Of a DNA stretch of 64,000 nt, positions 44,987-56,341 are shown in pieces. Source of the stretch: Desmodus rotundus (Eukaryota > Chordata > Mammalia > Chiroptera > Phyllostomidae); contig NC_071399.1 in the NCBI RefSeq assembly GCF_022682495.2, positions 8,041,342-8,105,341 of the forward strand, in the 5' to 3' direction. Positions within the stretch are counted from its first letter, which is position 1, and each line of letters opens with the position of its first letter. The notes under the pieces were generated by a model. It was not told the origin of the DNA. It saw nothing but the letters and a program-made list of their open reading frames with translations, and searched no databases. The translations under genes and the position numbers were made by a program.

Positions 44987-45200
44987 ACCCTGGCTGGTGT
45001 GGCTTAGTGGATTGCGTCCTGGACTGCAAACCAAAGGGTCGCTGGTTCGATTCCCAGTCAGGGCACATGCTTAGGTTGCAGGCCAGGTCCCCAGTAGGGG
45101 GTGCACAAGAGGCAGTGACGCATTGGTGTTTCCCTCTTTTTCTTCCTCCTCTCCCCTCTTTCCAAAAATACATGAACAATATCTTTAAAAAAAAATAAAT
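44987..45200 (+). mobile_element. VES SINE, near full length
   Basis: ACCCTGGCTGGTGTGGCTTAG starts the head. GTCGCTGGTTCGATTCCCAG is an intact B box. It is followed by GTCAGGGCACATGCTTAGG, CCCCAGTAGGGGGTGCACAA and GGCAGTGACGCATTGGTGTT, and it ends CTTTAAAAAAAAATAAAT. The low divergence suggests one of the younger copies here. Confidence 0.96.
45091..45104 (+). promoter_or_regulatory. CTCF-like motif inside VES SINE
   Basis: CCAGTAGGGGGTGC fits CCASYAGRKGGCRS except for T in place of C, as expected from decay of a CpG in the source element. Confidence 0.4.
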
Positions 45201-45912
45201 CTTTTTTTTTCCTTCTCTGTACTTGTCCATGAAAGTATATCTTTCGCATAATACAGTGACTACCCTAAACTCTTGTTTGGTTTATTTGGTGTTTTGAAGA
45301 GTTTCCAGGTTCATTTGACTTTGGTACCATCCTCATGTAAGATGTGAGCAGGTTGGTTCTGTACATTCAGATTATTTTCTGTAACCTTAATGGAAAGAAC
45401 GCTGACTGTGGGTGCATTAGCTACGTGAAGGTTCCAGTTACTGAGATTGAAGTTTGCCAGTACAGCAGGAGGCAGGCTGGTTTTAGTATACACAGCAAAC
45501 CTAAGAAGCAAGCTCTGTTATCTGACACCTCAGTTTGGCCACCAGAGGGAAGAAAACAGACAATAAAGAAAATAGAAACCACCGCAGACAGAGTCATCAA
45601 ATGGACTGGAAGCCGATGGACCATCATTGGAAGCTGTCAGAATCCGTGTCTGTTGTCAGTGGTGCGTGTGGATTGATGGGTGGAAACAGATGTTCTCAAG
45701 GTTTTTCTAAACTCTGTTTTACTGTAGCCAGAGGACTTCCACGAAAAGGTTAAAAACGATAATGTATCACCTTTCTAGCTTGCTAAGTTATATTTTCATC
45801 GTGGGAGGTAATTGGCATTAACATGTCTCTCTACCACGTGATCGCATGGTTTGAAAATAGGAAATGTTTTTATTCCTTAGTAACTGTCAGAAAGCTTAGA
45901 ACAGGCATTTAT
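45201..45912. other. Unique non-coding stretch
   Basis: CCACCAGAGGGA at 45539-45550 is a partial CTCF core only. No gene is seen. Confidence 0.4.
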
Positions 45913-45950
45913 CCGGGCTGGCGTGGCTCAGTGGATTGCGTCCCGGCACC
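45913..45950 (+). mobile_element. VES SINE head fragment
   Basis: CCGGGCTGGCGTGGCTCAG then TGGATTGCGTCCCGGCACC keeps only the tRNA-like first 35-38 bases. No body or tail follows. Confidence 0.85.
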
Positions 45951-47269
45951 ATTTAACTTCGTAACACAGAAGTTACCTTTATTAACTTTGGTCTCACTAA
46001 TTTTAAATTCTGTGATAATCTGGGTAACATTTGGACGAGGCTTACCTTTGGGGGATTTGTGGGAGGTTTCTTAGATTATATAGTTGTGTAAACAGAAAAC
46101 ACCGGTGACTATTTAACACTACTGAAAAGACCGCTGTTTGGAAGTCCTCCTGTATTTGAAACCATTGATACGCTCTTTAAAAGTCGCTCCTCTCCATCTA
46201 AGGGAACCCTTGCTGCGTTTTGGGGCAATGTCTTAATTCCAGGCTTTGTTACAGCGAGGCCAGAGAACAGGCTTCCAATGAACAGGCAGTTCACAGTGTG
46301 GCACATGGATCTTTCCCAAGATTTGTTCGTGAGTTGATTTGGATCAGTTCAGAACTGGTGTTTCCAAAGGGGGGAAATCATTTCAAATACTGAATAAGTG
46401 TTTAGACTATCCTACCAGTGCCTGATTCCTTCTGTATGCAGCTGGGAAATTACAGTGCTAATATCTCTGAGCTGGAGTGCTATTATACAGTCTACTAGAA
46501 CTAGAACAATGGTATGAATGGCTTTTGTAGTTATTTCATCTACTCTATGGATTATGTTGGCCTTTTGTACTCTGAACTCTGGTGTGAATTACCATTTATA
46601 ATATTGTTTCTTGGGACAATACATTCTATAGTGGATTGTGGTTTATACGTTTTTTAAGTCAGGAACACCTGTGTACATATTTGAATTATGACCATGAGAA
46701 TAAATGCTGTTTAATAATAAGAAGCTTTAGATTTAGAACTTGATTCTCATAGCCTTTCTATTGTTATAAGGTCTTTCTTTATCATCACTATGAATTTCTG
46801 TTGTTACCCTGAGCAGTCTAGTAAGAGTTTCATTTATGACTTTCAAAGGGGATACTGCTGGTTACTAGATTCGTATTTGTCGGCAGGACTTTATCCTTAA
46901 TTTCACAGATTTCGTGAGTTCCAGCTACATTCCCCTAGCAAGCCCACATTTCGTGCAAGTTTACTAAATGTGAAAATGTCATTGCTTGGAATCTTACATG
47001 ATTTTATCCTGAAAAACTTAAGATGCCTGGAAGTCGTGCAGGTATGGGTTCTATGGGGCTTACCGATGGCTGCCTAACCCTATTTATGAGCGTTTTAGTC
47101 CTTTGATCACTTACCTGCTTTAGTGAACGTGATTATTCTGGAGAGCAGGCACTGTTCCTAGCTGCGTGTGAGAGGGGTCCCTACGTGGGAACCTCAGCCC
47201 TTAAACCTTGGAGTCAGGTCTGCTGTACCAGACATGCCCATATCTGGGTTTTTTGGATTTGGTTATTTT
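45951..47269. other. Unique non-coding stretch, AT-rich
   Basis: I recognise no element in this 1.3 kb. Confidence 0.4.
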
Positions 47270-47325
47270 CCCCTTCCTTCCTTTTTTCCTTCCTTCTTTC
47301 CTTCCTTCTTTTCTTCCTTCCCTCA
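47270..47325 (+). repeat. (CCTT)n imperfect array
   Basis: It is an all-pyrimidine run of CCTT, CTTT and TTCC units directly before the tail of the reverse VES copy. Confidence 0.9.
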
Positions 47326-47334
47326 CCCAAGGAC

Positions 47335-47591
47335 CTTTTTCTCCATTGCTTTTCAGAGGGAGAGGAAGGGGGAGAAACATCGATGTGAAAGAGAGCATCG
47401 ATGGGTTGCCTGCCATACGTGCTCAGAGCGGGGGTGGTGCACGCACCTGGACTAGACACGGTACACTCCCGGACTAGGGACCCAACCCACAACCTGGGTA
47501 TGTGCCCTGACCACTGACCACTGACCGGGAATCAAACCCACAACCTTTCAGTTACAGGATGACACTCCCACCGAGCCACGCCGGCCAGGGC
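47335..47591 (-). mobile_element. VES SINE with internal extra sequence
   Basis: The head complement GCCACGCCGGCCAGGGC at the right is followed leftward by GGAATCAAACCCACAACC, a tandem ACTGACC, CAACCTGGGTATGTGCCCTG, CCGGACTAGGGACCC, then about 45 bases not seen in the other copies. The GA-rich block and AACATCGATGTGAAAGAGAG complete it. At about 257 bases it is longer than the usual 200-220. Confidence 0.9.
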
Positions 47592-50500
47592 TGGTTTTTA
47601 CATTTCACCCGTCTTCCTTGAACAACGGCGAAATCTCTTCTTCGGGTACGAAGAATTCTGTGCCCTCTCCTTGGCTGCCCTTCAGAGAGCATGTCTCTTT
47701 TTAGTGCTTCTGATAGGCATTTTCTGTTCCGTTTTCAAATCTTGCTAAACTTGAAAAAGGTTTTGAACCTTGAAAAATGTGTATCCTGATCTATTTCAGT
47801 ACTAATGCCAGTGAGTAAAATTATACTAACTGCATTTAATCTCCCAGTCACTTCAGTTTTGGTATGAGAACATGGTGATATTTGTGAACAGGTTTTGGTG
47901 CCAGAAAAATAATATAAAACCATTGCTCAGAAAAACTTGTGCCATTAGGAGCCATCAGCAGCACATAATAATGCAATTAATGACAATCAGGGGCCAACCG
48001 ACTGCCTGCCGTGTCTGACGTTTCTTTAAAGGAGCAAAACATATGAAGTTTATTCTATTATTTTATTTTATTTTTTTACTTCGTGTGAGTATTTTTACAT
48101 CTGCTTGTGATTATTCTGCCTTGTAACTACCACCTCAGGCCCAGTTTTTTTTTTTTAGGGGGAAAATGAATTCCTTATGTAATAAGTTATCGTTTAGAAA
48201 ATTTCTCTGACAGACCGTGAGCTCTTCTTATGAAACATTCAATAGGAAAAAAAGTACAGCTGTAACTCACTACAGAAATATGGGTTTATAATGGAAAGAT
48301 AGTAGATCTTATGGACCCAAGTTAGTTACTTTTGTAAAGATGAAAATTTGTACCTCATATATTAATATAATAATGTATTATGAAGTGTTGCAGGATTAAA
48401 AAAAAAACCCATCATATGGACAAACTCTAACGTGTACCAAGACCCCATGGCATCCAGGGGAGCCATTTGGCTCTTGTTCAAGGTGACTTATTTATTAGAA
48501 ATATCTTCAGTTCAGGCTTATTCTGAAGCATACTCTCAAGGAAGAGTTATGGGCAGATTCCAGAAGATGTATAAACATTATATAGACTTAAAAAAAAAAC
48601 AGGTGCATTGCAATATTTTAAATACAAGGGAGAAACACAAAGGCTATGTGTGAGAGACTGGAAATAGCATGTTTAACATTCATAACAAAAGAGGTGTCTT
48701 GAGATTGGGCAGGGGTGGTTTTTAAAACAAAAAGCAGGTCTGTTGTAAAGCAAGAGGAGTGGGGTAGAGCTGTTGTTGGGCGTTGGCCGAAAGCCCAGTA
48801 AACAAACAAGATAAACCCATATAAATTGGTGGCTCTGGTCCTCACAGCTCACTGCCCATCTGTTCGTTTATTTTTTGACCCTGTGTGTTCCCGCCCCACC
48901 ATGTCTGAGTATCTGACACTGTGGAATTCAGATCCGTGTTAATAAGATGTGTCAGTCGTCCGGTGTGGTTCCACGGCTTGCTGTCCAGGGAAAGTCTGAA
49001 GAACCACAAAAAGACATAAACATTTCAGAAAGTCGCATTCTGAGGCTTGTGTATAAGCTATGAATGTTACTTCTCAGATTTGTAAAGTGTTACTTATTTT
49101 TTCAGAAGCTGCCTTTTAATGTTAACATAAAGGGAGTCCTCGGTCTTTTCTCTATACTGGTTGGTGCGCTCAGCTTCGTCCATAAGCACTTTGTATTGTG
49201 CACGTGTAAAATTTCGGAGGGTTGGTTTATTTTTGGGGGGGTGCTCCATTGTAGAGTTCCAGGAGGGTGTTGGAGACTGCTTGACGATGTTAGACAGCGG
49301 CGTGCTGCCAGCGCCCACGGCATGCACGCTTTCCTCTGAAACTCTGATTTGGGGGTTGTTTTCAGAGACTGTGGGTGTATGACACCGCCCGTTACTATTC
49401 CACAGGTACTGTGTGTTGAAAGAACAATGTATGTGAACAGGCTTTGAGTTCCTCGGAAGAGAGTTATTTAAATCAGGCATACAATTAGTTCCAATACCGT
49501 TATCACTCGTGCTTCTCCTAAACATTGCCCAGGGACACCCCACCATAACACAGGGACTTCCTGGCGTAGAATTGGCTTCTTTCCCCAGGGTGGCTTCTTT
49601 CTCCAGTGCTCTGCCGTGGGTTTGAAATGGTATCTTCTCACCTTGGAGCATGTGGGTGAACTCTGTTCTCCAGACTCGCTGTCCCCTTCAACTAGAGCCC
49701 AGGCTGTGCCTTTGGTTGCACACTGGCCCACCCTTCCTCCCACGCGGGCTGGGCGGGTGAGACAGTTTGCTTGTGGCTCCTATCAAGTCAGTGGTGAGTA
49801 GACACCCATTCCATCGTCCTTAGAGAAGAGTGCTCGATTTAGACGTGGTTGTACCTGTATCCCAGCAGATGGCAAGAGACAGATGGCAGAGACTTGCAGG
49901 AGAAAAAATGGCCCGCGTGCATCCAACCCACGTTCGGAGCTACACCTCCAGTTGGAATATTTCCTTATCAGTGACATTGTGGGGAAGTTTTCATCCCCCG
50001 GGAAAAGTGACACTTTGTAAGTCGTTTTTCTTTGACTGGGCCTGAGTGCTCTCTTTGCTTCCACCCCAGCAACCCCCTGCAGTCAGAAATGAATGGAGAA
50101 GTCTTTCTGTATCTACTCTCCCCTTAGAGCAGGGGGAGCCATGTGGTCTGAGCTACACCTTCCAGAATTCTCTCTTGAAGCAGCTGTGATCTCTGTGGAC
50201 TCCTGGAAAGCTCAGTCTTCGGAGGCCTGAAGATGATTAATCTTCAGAGCTTTTATCACTTTGTTGAGTGTTTTAAAATGTACTTATTTTAAGCAATTGT
50301 ACGGAGCTCTTTCTAATAGCATTTTTCCCTTGATTTGTGGAACTGTGCCTGCGTGTGCAGAGACTACACATGTATCTTGTAGTTTTACAGGATAATTGAA
50401 GCGGCATGTTGGGGGCTGTCTTTGGTCTCAAGAGGAAAACCACAGACGTGTCCAGAGCTCCCAGTCCTCACACCCCGAGTGGCTCTCTGCTGTCTCTCTC

Positions 50501-52204
50501 CCAGTGTTCTGCCGCAAGCAGTCATCAGCGAAGCCTCTGTGAGGTGCTCAAGACGACAGGGATTACCGAGCACCCGAGCTCCAAGTCTGCTTTTAGTTCT
50601 TACTTGCTTAAAAACCCCAAGGCTCTTCCTGTCTTTCTCTTTCTTCCCTCCACTTCCTATAGGTTTTCCCCCCAGGTGGAGATGAGTCCTGTGGTCCGAA
50701 TTTTAGAAGTGGGGGCACAGGGAAGGGCCCTGTGGTTCCATCTTCACCTTCTGGACAGCACTTCTCCGAGGCAGAATGGCTTTTCTAGAGTGTCTGTCTC
50801 TGCTTTCGCTCCACACCTGGGCTCCTTCTGGGGAGAAGAGCCGGGACTGAGCACTGCAGGGCTGTGTTACTGGGGGGTCGTCGCTCACGTGTGTGGGTCC
50901 CTTGGCCCTGGGAGGAGGCCTTCCACCTCCCCATCTGGTGTCTGTCCCTTTGCATTTCCTGCAGCAGGAGCGGGGGCCTCTCTACAAAGCCCTCTGAGAA
51001 GCCTGAGCGACAGGAGGCGTTTTGCTGAGAGGATGTTGAGGGGGGTCATCTTAAAACCCGACTCTTCCGGGGGGGGTGGAGTTTTGTTACATCAATGCTG
51101 TAGATAGCGTTGACCCAGAGACCCCACGTCAGCTAGAAGTGTTACGGGAACATTGTGCCGACGCTCACCTTGAACTCCAAGTGCTGCCCAAGAGGTAAAG
51201 ACCTGCTCTTGACCCAAGTTCTGTTTCTTGGGGCACACCAGAGCCCTATCCTTGACACACATGTGTCTTTGACAGTGGCCTTATCTTTAATTTGAACATG
51301 AAAATGAGACTCCAAGCTGCCTGAGTCATTCCCCCCCGACGTGGCCAGGCCCCAAGCGCTTGGCAGCCTCCCCTGCAGGCCTGCAGGGGCCGCACCATTG
51401 GCCCTTCAGAGGCTGTGTGGCAGCCTGGGAGCCTGAGCTTCGTCTCCTTTGGGGGGAAACTCCAGCTTTGGCTCAGCAGCCGTCCTGTTGGCCGTGACCA
51501 GCAAGTGGATGACAAATAGGCTTCTTGGTATTCCTTGCTTATATTGTCAATACGCTAGAATGGAGCTCCACCAGAGAGGGGATTTTTTTAACGAAAGTAG
51601 TCACGTTAGGGCTGGGATGAGGAGAGGTTGCCAACACGAAGTGATTTGAGAGGTGCTAAAAGGCCCCACCTGCTCGAAGGCAGCCCCTCGGGCCTGTTGC
51701 CCAGCTGTTAGCAATTCTCTGTGCCTGGTGGGGACCTGGGACTCCCCCTTCTCTCTGCTGGCCTGAGCCAAGTTGCTTAACCACTGTGCCCCCCACTTTC
51801 TTGTCTTCAGAGTGAGTGGGGTGCATCAGGGGTTCTCAGGTAGGTAATGTAAATTAATAAAGTGGCCAAATGGACAGTCTCGTCTATTGTTTCTTGAAAC
51901 ACATTGGCCTCCAAGTACCACTGTGATTGGGGATTGACGAATACACCTCTAGTACGAGAAGAGCTTACAACAGCACATGCCCCATGCTGTGAAGCCACAG
52001 ACGTTTGGCCTCTGTCTTGGGGAGCACCGTGGAGCTGTGAGCTCTGGAAGAGTATGTGGTCCATCCACAGGGTCACTCCTCAGCTCCAGCAATCCTCGCT
52101 GTTCAGGAGTAAAGGCCCTTTGCTGTGATACCTTCAGATTGTCTTTTTTTGATGCTGTAAATCTGTTAAAATTTCCAATTTCTAAAAACACGATGAGGAT
52201 CAAA
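47592..52204. other. Long unique non-coding stretch
   Basis: I see no named repeat in 4.6 kb. It includes a 185-codon minus frame (49094-49651) and a 233-codon plus frame (50406-51107), both without splice or initiation support, and one CTCF-like motif listed separately. Confidence 0.4.
49862..49876 (+). promoter_or_regulatory. CTCF-like motif
   Basis: CCAGCAGATGGCAAG fits CCASYAGRKGGCR fully, with only the last core base off. It sits in unique DNA. Confidence 0.5.
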
Positions 52205-52236
52205 ATAATAATAATAATAATAAATAATAATAGTAA
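52205..52236 (+). repeat. (ATA)n microsatellite
   Basis: About ten AAT units are interrupted by TAAAT and TAGTAA. Confidence 0.93.
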
Positions 52237-52356
52237 TTAAACTATGTATGAGCTGAATTTGACCCATTTTCCTTCTTTGCAATAAAAAAAAATCTCTAAG
52301 TTCTCTTTTAGCTCCAAGTTCTGTGGGGCTTTGATGTTTGTTACCCCGAACTAGAA

Positions 52357-52501
52357 CCCTGCTACTCAAAGTGTGGTCCGTGGACCAGGACACAGCCTCT
52401 CCTGGGAGCTCGAGTGGAATGAAGACTCTCAGAGCCCACCCCAGACCTGCAGGGTCTGCATTTTAACACAAGGTCCCAAGCATTAGTTTGAGAAGCGCCA
52501 G
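52357..52501 (+). mobile_element. MER5A-type hAT element
   Basis: GCTACTCAAAGTGTGGTCCG, TGGACCAGGACACAGCCTCT, GAGCCCACCCCAGACCTGCA, GGTCTGCATTTTAACACAAG and TTAGTTTGAGAAGCGCCAG reproduce the MER5A consensus order from end to end. Confidence 0.88.
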
Positions 52502-52533
52502 ACTACATCATTGCAACGAAGTTTCTGCTCAAA

Positions 52534-52748
52534 AAAATTTTTTTAACCTGAGGATATGCTTATTGATTTTTAGAGAGAGGAATGGGGAGCTAGAGAAAGA
52601 GAGAAAGGAAAAAAAATGTTGATGTGAGAAACATCTATCTGTTGCCTCCTCTACGCATCCCGACCAGGGATCGAACCCTCAATCTGGGTATGTGCCCTGC
52701 CCAAGATTCAAACCAGCGACCTACCAACTGAGCCGCCTGGCCAGGGCG
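52534..52748 (-). mobile_element. VES SINE with target-site duplication
   Basis: The head complement GCCGCCTGGCCAGGGC at the right, CGACCAGGGATCGAACCCTC and AACATCTATCTGTTGCCTCC inside, and a GA-rich then T-rich left end mark a reverse copy of the older subfamily. TGCTCAAA occurs at 52526-52533 and again at 52749-52756, a probable 8-base target-site duplication. Confidence 0.93.
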
Positions 52749-52770
52749 TGCTCAAATGTTTTGAAGCGGC

Positions 52771-52794
52771 GGGGGGGGGGGGGGGGGGGGGGGG
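52771..52794 (+). repeat. Poly(G) run of 24
   Basis: Twenty-four consecutive Gs follow GGC, 15 bases after the VES target-site duplication. Runs this long are rare in mammals and are prone to length error in sequencing. Confidence 0.9.
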
Positions 52795-53049
52795 AATGTG
52801 AACACTCACCGGTATGTCCGCGTGAATCCAGTCTTTAGATTAATTCACTGACTGGAGAATGAACGGATCCAAATATATGAAGATTACTATGGATGAAAGG
52901 AGAAAATGAGGCCTGTGACTTTGGCTGCCATTTTGTTTTGCCTTCTCTGGGTGGCTTAATAGAAGCTCTGAGCTCCTGGTTGGGGATAAAGGTGTTTTTT
53001 TTTAAACCTAAAAAAATTCTACACCTACCTGATGTCACGCTGTGTTTCA

Positions 53050-53225
53050 CACTTTTTCACAACTGATCTTATTAAGTTCTCCCAACAGTATTTTGAGGCA
53101 AGAGCTGTCACATGAATGTGTTAGATGAGGAGACTGAGCTGCAGAAGGTAAGAATCACGCAGGGCCACTTGCCAGCAGGAGGGAGAGCTGTGATTTGCAC
53201 CCAGGTCAGCTGGAGCCCCCAAGAC
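53050..53225 (-). mobile_element. MIR SINE relic
   Basis: AAGTTCTCCCAACAGTATTT, TAGATGAGGAGACTGAGCTG, GGCCACTTGCCAGCAGGAGG and GTGATTTGCACCCAGGTCAG follow the MIR complement. Confidence 0.7.
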
Positions 53226-53990
53226 CTGTCCCATTTCAGCTTCTTTTACATAACTTTGTCCCGGCCTGGCCTTGCTGGAGACATCTTCAGATTCAGTGAC
53301 CTTGACTCCTAAAGGTGCCATGTGTAGGATTTCCAGGAATAGGAAGGACTGCAAGTTTGGGCCTTATAATGCTGCTTCACGTTTATTCATGTTGTTTTAA
53401 TTTTGGAGCGTTTCGGGGAAGGGCTGTTTCTTAGATCTTCACTGGCGGGTTTGCCCAATAAAAAGTGAGAGCAGCTCCAAAATGAGCAGTATTTGTCACT
53501 TCATAAGGACCAATTATTCTGTTTTAACAGTTGTTTCCTGCGGCTAATCCAGGAAGTGAGTTCCTGATTTGGGTTTTGAATTAGAATTGCAGACAATAGC
53601 AAATTGGGAACACACCCGCAGTCCGGGTGTTGAAAGAAAACTGGACGGGTGTGAATTTAAAAAGCATGTTCGTTGTGCACCTTCTATGAAAAATTTTCCT
53701 CTGTAATGACCTCTTCAGTTTTGTATTTAACATTTCAAAGGACCCTGAGGGACTCTGCCTTGGGAAAAAGTTGCCAGAGGTTTTAGCTACTGTCATCGTC
53801 CCACTTCAAAGCCCAAACTGCGGGCCATTTTCGTGCCAATACTTCTAATCCTAACCTTTGTACTGAGATTAGGAACAGAAAGAATAGCCCATTAGGGGCA
53901 AGCCAAAAAAAAATTTGTTTGCATTGTTTTTCTTCTCTCCAAAGAATTACAAAGAAAGCTCCTCTCTCTGGAATTGTTCTGTCCTCAGCC

Positions 53991-53991
<1 letters not shown>
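53226..53991. other. Unique non-coding stretch
   Basis: I identify no gene or repeat between the MIR relic and the tetranucleotide array. Confidence 0.4.
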
Positions 53992-54031
<40 letters not shown>

Positions 54032-54037
54032 TAGATA
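53992..54037 (+). repeat. (GATA)n(GACA)n microsatellite
   Basis: Two to three GATA units, eight GACA units and two more GATA units form a compound array. Confidence 0.96.
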
Positions 54038-54919
54038 TTTTTAAGTTCTAAATTGTGATGAAATCTACACAATGGTATCTGCCATTCAATAACAGCTGGA
54101 GCAACCAAGGGGCCCTCACAGATCAACTGTGGTGTGCACGCCTATTTGCATAAGACATAACAGGCCAGAAATCCTAAAATTAGCTTTCATGTGGCATAAT
54201 TTCAGTGTGTGTGTGTGGAGGGGCTGGTGTAAGTTCACTGTGGGACTTCAAGCTATCTCAGCCCAGCCTCCACTGTCACTTTGCCCGAGGGACCCTTGGG
54301 GTGGCAGCTGCTGTCCCCACTCCCTGTCCACCCATCCATCCCCACCTCCATGGACCCATACACCCCACTCACACACTTTCCTACTCTCAGCCGAGACATC
54401 AACTGCGATCATATCACACTGTTCTTATGGAACAAAAACTCCCCAGAACAGTACTATGGAGGGAACCACAGACGCCCAGCTCAGTGGGATGCTTCACAAG
54501 GTCTTATACAACTTCTGTGAGTTCGGAATGTGGCTGGACAGCGGGATGCATTTCGTAGTTCCCTAACACTGACAAATGTCAGCAGGGCTGGTGTAGCCGT
54601 GGGTCAAAGGGAGCTCCATGGCCACCCCTTCCTTTACCATGGGCAATGGCGGACCCCTCGCTCTTGTGCGGCACTTTCTGCCGTTTCCCCACAGACAGCT
54701 GCCTATGTTTCTTCTTGCAGAAATCTGGGTAATTTTAGTGGTATCAAGTGGTATCATTGGTCAGCTGCTGCTGAGCTGATGGAGAGGTTAGTGGGAACCA
54801 TGGTAGGTGTGTGGCTGGCCTCCCAGGAGGCTCAGGGGACGGGGCATGATGATATAGCACAGGGACCCGTTATACCTGAGAAGCACGGGGTGGGTGGCCC
54901 GGGAATGCAGGCTGTGGAA
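54038..54919. other. Unique non-coding stretch
   Basis: A good acceptor-like TGTTTCTTCTTGCAG at about 54707-54721 precedes an open plus frame, but the only nearby donor (GAGAG|GTTAGT) is poor, so no exon is called. Confidence 0.4.
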
Positions 54920-55115
54920 AGTGGTAGCACCATATGGTACAGATGGCACCAACTGGAAGTCAGAGACCCAGTGCCCAGTCCACACTACAGCCAGATAGCT
55001 GTGTGGCCCTGGCACAGTCATTCTGCACCTCAGTGTCTTCCCTCGGAGTGCATGTGGGGGAGCAGATAGCTTTCACAGTCTCCTCTCCCAGCTGTCAGAT
55101 GAGGAGATTCTAAAC
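54920..55115 (+). mobile_element. MIR SINE relic
   Basis: CCAGATAGCTGTGTGGCCCT, GGCACAGTCATTCTGCACCT, CAGTGTCTTCCCTCGGAGTG and CAGATGAGGAGATTC show sense-order MIR. Confidence 0.65.
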
Positions 55116-56279
55116 TAACAAATCCAGGCACAAACCAGTCAGCCAACGCATCAAAGCAGCCAGAAGTCTTGACATGGAAGGTAAAACAGCTCACTCATTT
55201 CGCAGAGGAATAGGAAGATGTTGTGAGAGTTTTAGAAGAGCATGCCACAGCCAGATCAGGAATGAAGATGATTTTGTCACCTACATTAAATGTGATCAGA
55301 AAATGTGCAGAGGCCAGGAAAGTGGAAAAGAGGAGGGTGAAATGTGAGGTCAGAATTACCTATGCCCATTAAAGATGAGAGGTGAGGGGGAGGGGAAGGA
55401 TGGATCCAGGGAAGATGGTGAAAGAGGCAACAGAAAGATTTGACAGTATCTCTCTTCATTATTTTCCTCTCGGTTAAAAATCTGAACAACCAAATGTGTG
55501 AAATTTTAGCATTTTACCTCCCGCCGATAACGAACACTGTAGGGTAATGATTTGGACTGTTTGGTAACTTATTTCTAAGTAGGAGTTAGTAATTTTTTCC
55601 CACCTCTGTACAGACTCTCGGGCAGAAATTTTTCTAAAGAAGACATGTTGTGTCGAACATTTAAAATTGGGACCACTGTATGCAATAGTTCGCTTTATCT
55701 CATTGGTTGGGTTAGTCATGCTTCAGATACTTGGGGAAAGGATGAAGGAGAGACTTTCCCTAAACATAACAGACGGTGCTGCGGGGTGGTGCGGGCCTCC
55801 TTAAGATCCTTTCTGGCTCCAGCGGGACCAAGGTAACTTGTGTTGTCTGCACTCCAAGGGCTGCTTAAGTTATGTACAAGCTCAGAGATTGTCTAGGAAA
55901 GAAGTACAACCTCAGGCTTCAAGAGGGAGAGAAAACCTTAGGCCTAACCATGGAGAACAAGAAAATACTGAGCCCATGAATTGAAAGGACATCACTACGG
56001 CACATTTTAGACTAAGTACTTGTTAAATAACTAAATAAATTGTTTTTTCAAAACTAGAATTCAACATGAATTATTACCCAGGGTGTATAGATAAACTTAG
56101 TAAATATATTGAAATCTCTACGTGAGATGATTCTTAGGCAGAAATGTGCAGAAAGAACATACACAGAAAAAATAAATTTTTGGTTTAATTCTGCTACTCT
56201 CACCCCCACTCCAGCCTATTTCATACCGCTGATTAAATTTTCCCTCTGACCACATTCTTTGTGGCATGCGGGCCACCAA
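55116..56279. other. Unique non-coding stretch
   Basis: Nothing is named. The last third is AT-rich. Confidence 0.4.
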
Positions 56280-56341
56280 ACATGTAGCTTTGTGACATTC
56301 ACACATAATGACATGTAGCTTTGTGACATTCACACATTATT
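56280..56341 (+). repeat. 31-bp direct tandem duplication
   Basis: Two adjacent units begin ACATGTAGCTTTGTGACATT and differ only near the end (AATG against TATT). This is a recent local duplication. Confidence 0.95.

Noticed and set aside
50406..51107. 233-codon plus-strand open frame
   Set aside because: The longest frame not caused by a simple repeat, but Ser/Pro/Gly-rich, with no recognisable domain, splice or promoter context, and within chance for GC-rich DNA.
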